Shown here: one piece after another, positions 46,639-59,901 of the stretch
Layout: each line of letters starts with the position of its first letter
Position numbering within the stretch: the stretch's first letter is position 1
Assembly: GCA_009363875.1 (NCBI GenBank)
Contig: CM018691.1
Span: 2,852,001-2,916,000 of the forward strand
Direction of reading: 5' to 3'
Length of the DNA: 64,000 bases
DNA from: Mikania micrantha
Lineage: Eukaryota; Streptophyta; Magnoliopsida; Asterales; Asteraceae
Made by a program: the position numbers and the translations under genes
Notes under the pieces: generated by a model
What the model was told of the DNA's origin: nothing
Databases searched by the model: none
Seen by the model: only the letters and a program-made list of their open reading frames with translations

Positions 46639-49600
46639 CTATTGTTGTCCCTTTGATGTAGAATCGTTTGATGTTAAAGATTGAAGCATTGATTGCGCAA
46701 GAATCAATTCTTTTCGAAGCATCAAGTTGTATTCATATAAATCTTGGAGATTTTTCTGAATTTCCAAAGAACTTATTTCTGAATCAGGTTTGGTTTCTGT
46801 CACCAAAAAAAAAAAACCAATAAAGATCATACGGGCTATTGTAACTCAGATGTTTCAACCAACTTTTGCCCAGCGGTTCTCAATTCCCAGAACAAAAAAA
46901 TAAAATAAAATAAAAAGGCTTTGAGGGTGTTTGAGTTTGCTTAATGAAATCGCTTATCATAAAACAAATAACTAAAATTTGCTCGTTTGATACAACATAT
47001 TTAAATCATAAGTAATACGATAAGCAATTCGGATAAACAATCCCAAACACGAGACATCATTGGTTATTGTTGTAATAAATTGCCATAGGTAGATAGGTGT
47101 GCCTCAATACAAAACCAAGTTTAGGCAAAGAACTGTGAGGATCACAAAAGCACTTGTACCTTGTGTATGTCAGACATAAACAAACAAACAAACATGCTCA
47201 GTAAAATCCCACTAATCAGTAGGGTATGTCAGACATAGTGGGAGAGAAAAAGGAGGTGGTTATGTGGTTACACTACCGCCTTATGTATCACAGTTAAAAC
47301 AATAGTTACAAGTGTTTGTGCGGTTTTGTTGTTATCTATTTAAAATTGGTTTTATATAAGCAATTTGAAGTGATGTATGGGTAAATTCATCAAGAAAATG
47401 AGCATCCTATAATAAGCTCGTGGAAAATATGCATGCAGGACATCAAGCCACTTTTACAAAGTTTTAATTTGACTCCTTAACAGTAAAATTATCAAAAGGT
47501 CCACCAAACTATCTAAAATCATGTTCATACACTTGACTCAGTCAAACTTGTTGAGATATTTTAGTGATTACCTAAGGAAGGTGGCAAAGGTATGCCATTA
47601 GCAGGTGAACACAGCGGTTGTTGTCTATGTACATTGCTGTCAGTCGCATCATCGGACCCCACTTTTCGCAACACCTGAATATTAAATAAATTTATGCTTG
47701 TGAAATTTCGAGATTCTTGGAAATACTTATTGTTCCTAATTAGGTAAATTAGTTGCTATAGATATTAAATAAAAAGTAACCCTGATTTTGGATTGTAAAA
47801 GTAACATTGATAAAATAACATAAAAAACTAAGAACAGAACTGTAAGTTTGCTATTGTACCATACATTCCAACAATTTTTGTTAGAAGTAATGGGTCAGAT
47901 GGGTTGGGTAACTAGTCAAAATGGGTACTCTTCAAAAGTAGGTCAAAATGGATAGGGTGGTGTTGTGTTGACATACCAACACAATTTTTTAGTTTCTATA
48001 TTAATAATTAATGTATTCCATAATTGATAATTCTAAAAACTAATGTAATTAAACAACAATCCTAATGTTTTAAATAGCATGATTCACAAGACCGTACACA
48101 TTTGCTTACACTTCATGTGACTTTAAATCTGTTTCGTTTATAAATAATTTTTTCCCTACATTACCCGTTTGACTAAATTGACCCATTTTAATATAAATGA
48201 GTTCAAATTGCCACCTTTTGGCATACATGCCTCATTTTCCAGACAAAAAGAGGTGCATTGACCAATTGACCCATTAAGGGTAAATTTGTCACAAACATAC
48301 AAGTTTGTAATCAGACAGAAAGACCAATGTACAAAAGGTGATCAAAAATGGTAAAATGCAAAAAATACCCCCTCATAATGGTAAAATAAAACTATCACTT
48401 AGGTTTATGCCCATACCAGCAAAAAGAAATTGATGGCAAAAATGAAATTAAACATTGCCATTATATCACATCTGGAGAAAGTTCTCATAAATCAACACTT
48501 CATGGTTCAATTAATAACCATGATTTTCCTAAATCGATCATTTATTTGATTTTGCAGTCAGTTTTTCTTAAAAAATTTGGTTGCTTAGTTGGTCTAGAAA
48601 TTAGGACTTTTTTTACTGTACAAAAAGTTTGGTTTATGGTTTATAGTTAAAACCGGAAGGACAAAACCAAACCTAACCATAAAATTTCTATGTAACTTTT
48701 AATGTTTTACTTGGGCTTTTTATTATTTAAGTTGCACTATACAAATGAACAGGCTTTGCTTAACAATACAACACACAGAGTTGGCCTTTAAGTTTTAGGG
48801 GATCAAACATAATCGCTTCTTAATGTTGTTCGTATAATATTCTTCTTTATAATAAAGGCCCAATAAGCCCAAACAGAGAAACCCAACTGAGGCCAAACCT
48901 TAGTAACTGTTTAGTTTGGTTCAATTTCAACTTTCAATGATTTGGTGTCGGTTTGCAATGATCAAGAACAGTTACTAACGGTTTTGCCAAAAATCCATCA
49001 AAACTAGACTAGAACACCCCTAAATCTACTAAAAGAATCAACTCTAGATAAAGTGTCAAAACATATTTGAGTAGATTCGGTGATATTTTTGTGATTTCAC
49101 AGCCATAGATATGACAAAAGCTTGACATTATGAGACATTTTGTCGTTTACAATTTTTGTCAAGTTTTGTTGTCAGGGTCCACATAAATGAAAACAAAATT
49201 GATAGTTGCTTAGCCTATATATACATAATCCAAAGATAAAATAGATTAAATAGTATATTACCTTATCATCAGGCATGCTAACTTTTTTGTTAAAGCTGAT
49301 GGTATCTTTTCTTATATGTTTTCTTTTAGATGATCCTTCATTTTGGTTTGACTTGATTAATATTCCTGAGCAGCAAGATGTTAGCACAACGTTTCCATCT
49401 TCAAGAGGCAACGTACCACGACCCCATTTAAAAGCTACATATTTCCTCAACTATTTGAAACATTGAGCAAACCAAAAACACATTGGCATACAATGGTTCA
49501 AAATCAGCCAAGAAACAACATGTGGAGGTGGCAAAGACCCATCCCGGGGAGTGGGGGGTGTTTGAAGCAGGTCGTTTTTAACACAGGTTGAAAGGGTCAG

Positions 49601-52600
49601 GGATGGATTGGCACATAAACACTTTTTGCCAAATTTCTTTTAAAAAGTTTATAAATATTAATACGCTAAAAATTTATTAATAAAGTAATGTGTCCAAACA
49701 GGTTCAGGTTAATTAGGTTATTTTCAGTACAAAAGTGTTGAAATAGGTTCAGGTTGAAACATGTCAATTTTAGTATGGGGAAAAGGACCAGGTCGAGATG
49801 TCCCATAAACAATCTCTAAATCAATTCAAAATTAGATATAAATAATTAATTGTGTAAATAATGATTACAATAATAATCAAAATCTTAAAATAAAACGGTT
49901 TATGAGGTTGTATGCATTAAAATAGAGTTGGATGATTTTCAGCATGTTTGACCTCTTCCACCCAATTTTGCTCCAGTTAATACAAGTTTGGGTTGAAACA
50001 GGTCATTTTTGGTTTCATCAGTACATTGTTTGTCTATTTTAATAATAAAAATATAAAAAATATTAAATAAATTATTATTTAAATTGTTTACAAAAATAAT
50101 TGAAATATTTGAATCAAAGTGTATAGGTGATTGGGTATGCATTATAAACCGACTTTGGACAGCTAGGTATTTTTTATTATTTTATTACCCTTTGAGATAT
50201 ATACAACCCAAATCAACCCATTTAAAAGTAAGTGACTCAAAACTGCCACCTCTAGTGAACTGAATTCTTTGAATTGAATAAATTTTACCTTGTCCCAACG
50301 TTCTTGTGCTTTCTTGCGATTTCTAATCCTTCTCATTACTTTATCCTCATGACGAAACCTCTTAAATTTGTATTCTAACTACAAGGTGAAATAATATGTA
50401 CACGTTTTGATATTTAATTTTAGAAGAATAAGACATGCAGCAAAGAAAATTTGGATAATAAAATTATAATTATTATGGAAAATTTGAAATGGATAAGAAG
50501 CTTACTTGAACCAAGACATAGAAGAAAATGCCAATACTAACATAACATAGGCCACCCAAATCAGCAAGGAAGCCCACTGCATACATGGAAAAAAGATACT
50601 CGAGACTGTTACCAAGAAAAATTCAGAAAAATTTTTATATTTAATGTTTTTAATGGAAAACCCAAATTCTTATTTAAATACAAGTAGCATTTTTTTATGA
50701 AAACTAAAAATTTAGTTCAAAGATAAGTGGTGAAAGTGATCATAAGTTCGTTCCAAACAAGTTGCAACGCAAGACTCGTGCTTTTGTCAACCTTAATTGC
50801 TAAAATGACGTACAAAAATTGATGCTATTGATGCAATTTGTTCTTTTGAAGGATGTTTAATATATTCCACAAGATGCCTAGTCAAATATTGTTATTATTC
50901 CTTTTGCCGGGTGAAGATTGAAATGTTTTTTTCTGGCAAGGACTCACACACCCTAATCCTACATCATGACCTAAGTGAGACTCGAACCCCGTGTCTCATA
51001 GATGGAGAAATGGGAATGTTTGAGTATGGACTTAAAAGTAAAGTCGTAATTACCCTCCAATAGTGATAAAATAAGTGAATCTAAGGACCAAAATCAATAT
51101 TAATATCAATGATGTTAATGTTGGACATACATTTATTCAAACTTTAATATTCGCCCAAAAAAGAAGCAAGTGTTAAAAATTTTATGGGCCATCCCATAAA
51201 TGAAAGAGTTGTAGTTTTCATGAATCAAAAGATGTTAGTTTCAATCCATTTACTGATATAAATGAGTCAATTAAGGGCTCAAAAAAGTTCAAATAAAAGT
51301 GTTAGCTAAAAGCCTAAAAAGAAAATGCATCGAACATGTAATCGTATTTGATAGCTAATTATCTATTTAAAAACTAATAATTTCAAAAAGAGTTTCAAGT
51401 CAACTCAACCAGACTTGTATCAAAAGGTTACATGCTTTAACTTGTTTCCTAAACCTCCTAACCCTACCGACCCGTTCATTTTGTCATCTATAGTAATTCA
51501 ACAAGCAAAAGAATATTTAACCAAATATTTTAGCATAAACAACTATAATCTTGGTAAAATAACTCACCTGGGCCTAAAGCGTTCTGGCTGTCAATCTCAA
51601 CAATGTAAGATGAAAGAAAATTAACATTTAAAGTGATGTTGACAAGCCCATTGCTAGAATTTTGTAAAGAGGCCCGTAACTGATTTATTTCGCCAAAAGA
51701 AGATCCCGGAAGAAATTGATGAAACAAAGGCTGAATGAGTCTTAAATCATGTTTATTTCGGTAAATCCGAGGAAATAAATTAAATTTTAATATATTTGGA
51801 TCTTCCCCTCTAAAAGTCACAAACTCTACATTCATATTGCTTCCTTTTTTCAAAATCCCGCTCACAAAACTTGTATGCTTTTTGTCTGAATGGTCCCTTG
51901 ATGTTATATTGAACTCAAAACCAACAGCACTTGCGGGAATATTTGGAAGATCAATAAATTGCCATGAAGTGTAAATGTTGTCTCGAATATGTTGACAATT
52001 GTTGCATTTAAGTGTGACCATTGGCCCATTTGTGGTGTTTTGGCAGGAAAAATTAGCAAAAGTGGATAATGGAGCAGTTTTAAAATCCAAAAAACCAGGA
52101 TTTCCCACAACTAAAGTACCTAGATTTTGAATATTTGAACAACTCATTGTAGAAATGGTGGTTATGTTGAACTCCATATCATTGCTAAATGAAGCTAAAT
52201 CGGGTGCATTTGCTGCTATAACACTATGCACTTCTATCGATCTTCTTGATATAACTTGGTATAGTAACCTGTAATGGTGGCAAAACTAACTCAGTAACAG
52301 TCATCAAAATGTGTGTGTGTGCACGCATGTTTGTTTTGGGGGATGGAGCTAAAGGTTAAATATGTAAATTTTGTGGCAGTTGAAACAGTCAGGCTAACAT
52401 TTCCTAAATAACTCGTATAATAAATGTGATATTATGAAGATAAAATCCAACTGTTTGACCTTTTTGACTTAAACTTTTTATTTTACTCATTGAAACTGTT
52501 AGATATGATAAAATCAAAATTGAGGAACTGACCCATTTTTACATAAATGTGTACTTCAACTGAATGCTCCATTCGTCCTATGAAGATTGCAGCACTTTTC

Positions 52601-53978
52601 TTTTCTCTTTTTTAAAATTTCTTGTTGAAGATACCTATTTAAGTCTTTTATGAAATAGTGTTTTAAATGTTTGACCGATAGTCGTACACTATGCTTTTAA
52701 TGGGAACACAGGAGTATTTTGCAAAATATATGACATTGCATAACATAGACAGTAACTTCAATTACTCACGCAGCAAACAAACCGATGAAAAGAATGCAGC
52801 TTGCAATTGAGAAAGCTCCACCAAGTTCTGTTTTCCTCTTTTTGACAACCTTTTGATCATCCTACACAAATAATGGAGTACAATTCAACAGACTTAATGA
52901 AAAACTTTTGACGAGAGAGTGTAGACACTACACATATTGCTTCAAGTGAGATGCTCGGTTTTTTTAACCGTCTCTAAGCAGAGGTATTTTTCGAACTCTT
53001 ATGTTTGTTAAGTGGGTAATATGCATGAATTTTTCAATGATTCTATTTAGACTGTGATTAAATGCCAGAAAAATATTGAATTGCTTCATAGGCCCGTTTT
53101 AGAGTTATCAGCAAAATTAGCAATTTATCCATTTTTAACAAAGGGGTCAAATGAAACAAAAGTTTCACGTTCAGTTTCCTTTCTCCCAATGACTTGTATA
53201 ATTCTCTCAGTTCTCAACTCACAATTGGTTCTGTATTGATTACTACCCAACCTTTATAAGTCCAAATATATGAAGCAACATATATTACATTTTAACAATT
53301 CAGTCAAATTAACCTAATTTATCAAGCACCTTCTAACAAAAAAGAGGTATATGTTGAACAACTTGATCAAATTAACTCAAGTAAATCCAGTATTCCATGT
53401 CTGAATCTAATTAAGAACCCTAAATTTAAAAACTCGTGAAATCAAAAAACAAGATCTAAACATGATTGTTCACCTAATTACATACCAATTTGAAAAATGA
53501 ACCTATAAACTGCCACCAAACATTCAAACAAGAATTTCAAAATCCCAATATCAGCTGAAATCAAATTTTCAAGAATCAAAACAAGCTAAAGATAGAGCAA
53601 AATTACCAGCCAATGTCGAGTAGCAAAACACACATCCAGTCTGCTAATCCACCATCTGATTCTATACCAATGTGTTCTTCCATCACCAAGACTCCCAAAT
53701 CTAACGAAAACACAGAACAAAAGCCAGGTAGCAATCACCACAAGGGTAGCCCCAAGAAACACGTATTGAGACCGTGTGTACTTCTTGATCGACTCGAATG
53801 ATAAAATGGATTCGGGGAAATTGAACGAATAGTCAACTCCGGTGCCGACGAAGAAATCGTCGGCGCCGGAGACGGTGAACGGCGAACATACGTTGCCGGT
53901 TGCGTTGTACAAGAACCCTGGATTACAAGCGCATAAAGTTGAGTTGTAGGTGAAGGAATTAGAGCTTGGACACTGCAT
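46639..53978 (-). CDS. Uncharacterised plant multi-pass membrane protein
   Basis: Eight exons in transcription order: 53978-53607, 52861-52770, 52268-51568, 50576-50506, 50378-50289, 49450-49262, 47674-47572 and 46796-46639; all GT-AG, giving 591 residues. The N-terminus is Cys-rich (QCPSSNSFTYNSTLCACNPG, with Asn-glycosylation sites), resembling an EGF-like module. Transmembrane segments lie at about 72-92 and 139-160. A roughly 230-residue domain (160-388), probably luminal or extracellular, has many N-x-S/T sites and conserved-looking CSNIQN and CNNC motifs. A third segment is at about 390-412. The cytosolic tail is basic (KFKRFRHEDKVMRRIRNRKK), then serine-rich, ending in a short helix with coiled-coil character (SSLEIQKNLQDLYEYN). 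I recognise it as a conserved plant protein without an assigned function. The start is the first Met of the Cys-rich region. Introns carry a hAT MITE and a SINE. Confidence 0.85.
49523..50254. mobile_element. hAT-like element in an intron of the membrane protein gene
   Basis: Inverted ends TGGAGGTGGCAAA and TGCCACCTCTA frame about 730 bases of GGGTTGAAACAGGTC-type sequence with AT-rich core. The 8-bp flanks no longer match, so it is old or the borders are off. Its right end is only about 35 bases from the exon at 50289-50378. Confidence 0.5.
50922..51020 (-). repeat. SINE-like fragment
   Basis: On the minus strand GAGACACGGGGTTCGAGTCTC gives a good B-box, followed by GTGTGTGAGTCCTTGCCAG and an A-rich end. 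It lies in the intron between 50576 and 51568 of the membrane protein gene. Confidence 0.45.
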
Positions 53979-55360
53979 TTTTGCAAGATTTGATTGTGGG
54001 TTTTGGTGATTACGTGAAGATTGATTTGGGTTTTACGTGTTTTGCTGTGATTTTGATTATTTGTGTAGCAGACGAAGAAAGGAATTTTGGTTGTCTGGAT
54101 AATCAACCATACGACATTCATTGGTTTTTTTACTTTTCCTTTTGCTGGATTTTTTTATTTTTTCTTTTTTCTTTTAAATGTGTTTATCATGTCTTCCTAA
54201 AGATTCTAAGAAATTGATTATTGATACTTTTAATCTAGTCTTCTGGAAAGTTTTGTCCTGATAAATTATAATCTTCTAGTGTTTTTAATAAAAAAAATCA
54301 GTTGGTTTTTTTGTTACCGCTAACTTTATCGGTAGACAAAAGAATAGAAAACCTGAAAGCATTTTATGTTGACAATTTAACATGATAACCTTATGGTCGT
54401 GTTTAAATTTTGGATGACCCAACAATTCTTTTGTTTATTAACAATTAAACATATTGATGCATTCATATATTCTAGAGTTGTATTTTCAGTTGAATTGAGT
54501 TAAATCCGCTCGTTTATTTTAACAAGCTGAAAAATGCATAGCTTTGTTGTTGTATTTAAACCGAGCAAGCCAAGGAAAATGGCAAATGAGTTTGGAAGAA
54601 AAAACTTCATAAAAACAAACGTTTAAAACGCTATTGACAAAGATAAAACGTCAAACATGGGCAAAAATCAAGACCAGATTATAAAAAATAATGTATAAAT
54701 GGCTAGATCTCCATGCTCCAAGTAAGCTGTAAATCCATCTTCAGCTGTAAAAATACCATAATTTAAGTAAAACACTATAATGAGGAAAAAATAAACTAAA
54801 ATTTCACATGCTACAAACATCATGCATAAAAACCTAGTTTAAGTTTTTTTTTTAAAAAAAATGCACATAAATGTAACCCATACAATGTATATATGTGTAA
54901 CTCATACAATGTACATATATGTTACGTTCTTTTATTACATTTCTAACCTTATAATGAAAAAAATTGATAGTGGTAATTTTAATTGGTTTCTAAAGTTTTA
55001 TCAAAAATAAATGTTTTATTGTGAACATTCCTTTATATATTATATATAGAGGGTGTGACACATGATAACTCAATAATAAAACATTTAAACTTAAAACGGA
55101 TGGGTCACTCATTTAAAATTATAAAAAAATGTGTGATGTAAATAAAAATTGAATTAAGAACCGATATTAATTGAGAACCAAAATAATTCATCTATAGTTA
55201 TAAGTTATTTCTTTAAAAATTAGTACAAAACAAAAACAAAACATAAAATAAAGTCTCACTAATTACCGGAATAAAGAAGATGAGACAAAAATAAATCTTA
55301 TCAATATTTAAATGAAATAAAGAGATCACTTAAATATGTATATATACATATCTTATCTTA
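53979..55360. other. Gene-free DNA upstream of the membrane protein gene
   Basis: The leader and promoter of the minus-strand gene presumably occupy the first few hundred bases. The rest is AT-rich, without a recognised gene. Confidence 0.5.
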
Positions 55361-56083
55361 TCTTACTATCATAATAAACAAACATATTTGTTTGCCACTT
55401 GTCAAATTTTTAAACAAGCACTGACACATGTCACTTTTTGATCAATATACTTAATTATCTCTTATATTAAATAATTATACCATCTCATATTAAATAATAA
55501 TAATAATAATAGTAACGATGAAAAAATAATATTATTTACCTTTTTATATGCAAAATAGTTTTAAAAAAAATCAAATCAGATTTTTTTATTAGAAAGCACA
55601 ATTAAATAAATTTATAAAATATTAAAAAAATTAAAGAATAAGAAATATGTTATAATAATCATTAAATTAGAGTTTTAAAAAATGTGATATTTATACAAAT
55701 GATGTTTATTAATTTTCGAAAAACCAAAGTAATAAAATTGTTAGAAAATTTACATTTTTTTTGTCCTTTATGTTATAATATTTTCAAATTAGCTCATTTA
55801 ACCTTAATAATTACATAAATTATAACTTATATTCTTCATTCACAAAAATTAGATTTTGACATGATATGAACTAAAGTTTCATGTTAATTAGTTCAATGAT
55901 ATCAATCTTACAAACCAATAAGATCATCAATTATTATTTTTTAGTTATTTAAGTTTTTAATTATTATTTTATTAGTTAAAATAATTATTAATATGTAAAT
56001 TAATAATTTCATAATTTTTCAATTCTATTATTAACTATTAATATTTTATATTAAATCCGTGTAATACACGGGATATAATCTAG
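55361..56083 (+). mobile_element. Non-autonomous Helitron
   Basis: The 3' end has the hairpin CCGTGT-AAT-ACACGG (56057-56071) followed by GATATAAT and CTAG with a T after it, the classic Helitron terminus between A and T. The 5' end TCTTACTATCATAATAAAC, followed by TTTGCCACTTGTCAA, resembles plant Helitron starts. It could begin at 55351 or 55356 because TCTTA is repeated there. No helicase is encoded; about 720 bases of AT-rich filler. Confidence 0.65.
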
Positions 56084-56378
56084 TATATATATATATATAT
56101 AATACCTCAAATTAATGTAAAAGAAAGTTACATTCAAGTATAATTATTTTCGTTTCATCTAAAGTTAATTATGTATAGAAAAACATTTATTAGGAAACTA
56201 ATTAACTTTTAACGTGAGACCAGCTTATTTAATAGAGCATTGCCTTTTAAATAAGAGATAATGGGTCAATCTCATGTAAACGTGTAATTACAATGCAATT
56301 AAGATGGGGAAAAAAACTAATTAACTTATTAGAACCATATGCTTAAAATGTTTGGCATATTTAAATGTAACCAACTTT

Positions 56379-56621
56379 ATATAAATGTAACCAAACTTTC
56401 AATTTTTTTCCAATTAAGTCACTCATACTTTTTTTGTTCCGATTAGGTCACTGTACTTTTAATTTTGTTTCAATTATGTCACTCATATGAGTGATTTAAT
56501 CGAAACAAAAAAAGTATGGGTGACTTAATCGGAAAAAAAAGTATGAGTGACTTAATCGGAACAAAAAAAAAGTATGAGTGACCTAAGTGAAACAAAGCTG
56601 AAAGTTGGTTACATTTGTATG
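56379..56621. repeat. Inverted-repeat MITE with tandem GTGACTTAATCGG units
   Basis: The left arm (AAATGTAACCAAACTTTC ... AAGTCACTCATAC) pairs with the right arm (GTATGAGTGACCTAAG ... AAAGTTGGTTACATTTG). The centre holds several repeats of AAGTATGAGTGACTTAATCGG, and a CATATG palindrome lies near the midpoint. It is non-coding and ends about 220 bases before the small gene at 56842. Confidence 0.65.
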
Positions 56622-56690
56622 ACGTTTTCCCTCTTTAAATTGTCTTGGTATCTAGATTTAAGATGTGTTGTTTGTTTCCTAAAAAAAAAG

Positions 56691-56699
56691 TATATATAA
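56691..56699 (+). promoter_or_regulatory. Candidate TATA box of the 55-residue gene
   Basis: TATATATAA about 150 bases before the ATG at 56842, followed by a leader containing TCAAATCGATCAATCCCTC. Assigned on position and sequence only. Confidence 0.4.
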
Positions 56700-56841
56700 T
56701 AAAATAAATAAGTGGTAAATCATGAAAAATTTGTACCATCTGTCGATCCGTCTTCTTAAATCGAAGAAAAGGGCAAACTAGGGTTGCAACACTACAGATC
56801 AAATCGATCAATCCCTCAAAATCGTTTGCAGGACCAAGAAA

Positions 56842-57009
56842 ATGGGGTACACCAAGGGTCTATTTTCCGTGATATTGAGAGACGGTGAGCCGCTGGTTAA
56901 GAAATTGGCCGCTGTTTCTGTCTTCAGTGTGCTTCCTGGAGCCATGATTGCTTCCCTCATCTACTCTCCTCCAGATTTCATTTACGAAAAGAAATCAGAT
57001 TCTAAATAG
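56842..57009 (+). CDS. Small predicted membrane protein, 55 residues
   Basis: An open frame of 55 codons with a stop at 57007-57009, starting MGYTKGLFSVILRDGEPLVK and ending IYEKKSDSK. A single hydrophobic stretch at about 22-41 (LAAVSVFSVLPGAMIASLIY) could span a membrane, with a basic/acidic N-terminal segment and a charged tail. Codon usage is not biased toward AT like the surroundings, and the ATG context (AAAATGG) is good. I do not recognise the family with certainty; small mitochondrial inner-membrane accessory subunits of plants look like this, but that is only a resemblance. An AG/GTTAGT just after the stop could begin a 3'-leader intron. Confidence 0.65.
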   Translation: MGYTKGLFSVILRDGEPLVKKLAAVSVFSVLPGAMIASLIYSPPDFIYEKKSDSK

Positions 57010-59120
57010 AGACATCTTTATAGGTTAGTTACTGCTACTGTTACTTGTATTCTTTTGAATCAGTATTAATGTTGTAGTGTCTGTTTGTTGAACGAGTATT
57101 GTGGCTTCCACCTCTTCAAACTTTGATTTTGTTTCGATGGTGTTTGAATTAGATTGTGTGTTGGTATGTGTAAGGAACTGAATGTGGAAATGGGTTTCAA
57201 GGTTTTAGGGTTTTTTTTGTTGCTACGTATGAATTGCATATGTTTGAATTATAATTACATGATCTGAGGATTATATGTTTTTTTTAATCAGATTTTGTGG
57301 TGATTTGAGTGATAATTTGACTTGCAAAAGTAGATGATTAACAAAATTTTAGGCATTAGTTGGTTGGTATGAACCGAGTGACTGCATGCATTCAAATTTC
57401 AGGTTGAGGTTGATTTGAAGTTTATGTACCTGATAAATTTGATTTTGTGCTGATTTGAGATGTGAATCACATTGCAAAAGCAGATGGATAGTAAGGTTTT
57501 AGGGCTTGTTTGTATCTTCTTAACCAAGTACTGTGGATTACATATGTTCAAATTGTGATTATATGATTGCTTATTATGTTTAAATCTGATTGTCATACAA
57601 TTGTTCTGCTGTAATAATATTTCAATAGACACATAAATACTAGAATTTAAAAGTGTTTTTTTGCAAATTAGTTTGCATATAGATTTTGGATCTATTTGAG
57701 GTACTTGGTTGAACTCAACAAGAGGTTGAATGGTACCTTGTATAAATTGATGATGGGGTAAATTTTCACATCAAAAAACCAAAATTTTCACAAAAACACA
57801 AACCACATTGAATTAGTGTGATTTATTTGAATCAAGTTAAGGTTACAAATTAACCCTATATGAAATACGCCGGATGTGTTGGATATCATATATTTCAAAC
57901 TTCCAACTTGAGGAGTGCTAAAGTTGGATAACATATATACAAGGTCATTATTTCAAAACCAACTGCAAGAACTACTGAAACCATTGTACCTATATTGTTA
58001 GGTCCACTTCAGTCTGATGTGCGCTTCCTTACTCTGCATTTTTGCTAGAGTTTGTTTTTTAACGACTCGAACCGGTGACCAAGAGGTCGCATGGCATCAA
58101 CTTTTTTATTGCTCCAAGGTTTACATGCTTCAAGGATTAGAGTGTTGACATCACCGGTTTTAGCATGAAACGTTGTTTGCAAAATTGAATGGTTTGGGAT
58201 TGGAATTCTGCTGTTTAATTTAAATTTATTAAGCAATTGATGGTGATTTTTGTTAAAGGTGTAATGAAAAACAAATGCAAAAGACTATGCTTTCATAAGT
58301 AAGCATACTATATTCTCTTTTACTAGTCACCAGAATGCTTGCTTTATCGTGTTTATATATGCACATGCTTATAGAATTTTGAAACTAATCTACGTTCTAT
58401 GGTGCAATTTGTGATTATCTATTCTGAAATTAGTTTATAAGATTTGTGTTTAATTTACATGCTATTTGCAATCTGATAATAGTAACTTGGGTACTGCAGC
58501 AGTGTAGTAGATTAATTTTGAGTTTTGTAACACGTCATTTGAGGTATGATCTTGTTTGTGTTATTGTATAAGTTTGCAAGGTGATTAAGATTAGTTAGCC
58601 AAAGAGATGGAACCTAGAGGTGGCAAATGGATGGGTCAAGCGGGTTGGTTAACATTTCGCATATGCAACTATTAATACTTCCAAATGGGTTGTGTAGGGT
58701 TTGGCTGACTTACACTTCCTCTTATAATTTAATTTGAAAAGAGTTAGTGTATTAGATAAGGTTATAAAAATGATATTGTTAAAAGTTATAAACTAGGCGT
58801 TGAGGTTGGGTCTTGGTGCAACCGCTAAGGCTGTAGCTTTATGAGCTTGAGGTCATGGGTTCAAATTGTGGGAAACAGCCTGGTGCATAAATATGTAGGG
58901 TAAGATTGCACACATTAGATCTCAAAGCGATCCAGACCCTCCTTGGATCCAGCGCAAAGCAAGAGCTAAGTCAAGCACTGGTACATCCTTATAAACTATG
59001 CATTACAATTTTGGAGAGCATTTGAGAACTTTCGGTTCTGTTCAATTTATTTGACACGATCGATCCATATGGCCCCTTTCTTGGGTTCATTATTAAGTTA
59101 TATTTGTTTAATGTGATGTA
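57010..59120. other. Gene-free DNA
   Basis: Possibly the 3' untranslated introns of the 55-residue gene: 57020-57660 has the T-rich, TTTGATTT-repeated texture of plant introns. 58613 onward starts with TAGAGGTGGCAAATGG, a hAT-type end like that at 50254, without an identified partner. A SINE is listed separately. Confidence 0.4.
58795..58995 (+). repeat. tRNA-derived SINE
   Basis: A-box-like sequence near GCAACCGCTAAGGCTG and B-box GGGTTCAAATT (about 58857), then TGTAGGGTAAGATTGC, CCAGACCCTCCTTGGATCC and AGAGCTAAGTCAAGCACTGG. This is the modular order of a widespread eudicot SINE family. A second, truncated copy is at 46138-46232. Confidence 0.65.
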
Positions 59121-59901
59121 TATGGGTGTTCACGGTTCGGTTTCAAACCGTGAAACTAGCCGAACCGGTCTTCGGTTTGGTCTCATTGTCGTTTTTTCCA
59201 AAACATTTGATCGGTCGGTTTCAAAAGTTTGAAACCGTAGTGAACGGTTTGGTTTACGGTTTTCATGAAAAACCGGTCGTTAAAAACCAGACTGGACCGT
59301 GTGACATATATATTGGGATTGTATTTTACGAAACCTAATCTTAAAGAGAGAACCCTTAAATATAATATGGGTCATCCATTTGCAATTTTGAAAATAAATA
59401 TGTAGTCTACATTAAACAACATTAAAATTGATTTGTTTATTCGAAACCCAATTTTTAATCAACTTTAATATAAACTACATATATATTTTCAAGATTCTAA
59501 CTAGAAGGCCCAGATGAGATTTTAGGGTTTTCTCTACAAGATTGGATTCTCACAATATATAATCCATATATAAACGCGCGCGCACACATATTAAAAAGAT
59601 AGATTGATAGGTTTGATGGTTTAAGCGTCATTTGCTAAAAAATGATTTGGGTTCACAATGTAAATAGTCCATCTCAAATCATAAAAGGATTCAAATTTCA
59701 TTTTGAACGGATAAAAAGCATTAACATAAAATGCCCGAACCGAAAATCAAACCGGAATCAAATCTTTAATATTGCTTCGGTTTGGTTCGATCTTTATATT
59801 TAACGATTCGGTTTTGGTTTTCATTGTTCAAAAAGCGTTGTTAACTGTTTGGTTTATGGTTTCACATGAAAATCGTAAAAATCGGACCGTGAACGCCTCT
59901 A
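59121..59901. mobile_element. hAT element, ACGGTTCGG type
   Basis: 781 bp. The ends read TATGGGTGTTCACGGTTCGG and, complemented, TAGAGGCGTTCACGGTCCG. The flanks GTGATGTA / GTGATGGA (59113-59120, 59902-59909) match at 7 of 8 positions. The interior has GGTTTCAAACCGTGAAAC-like inverted motifs near both ends and an AT-rich middle. There is no transposase frame. Confidence 0.75.
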
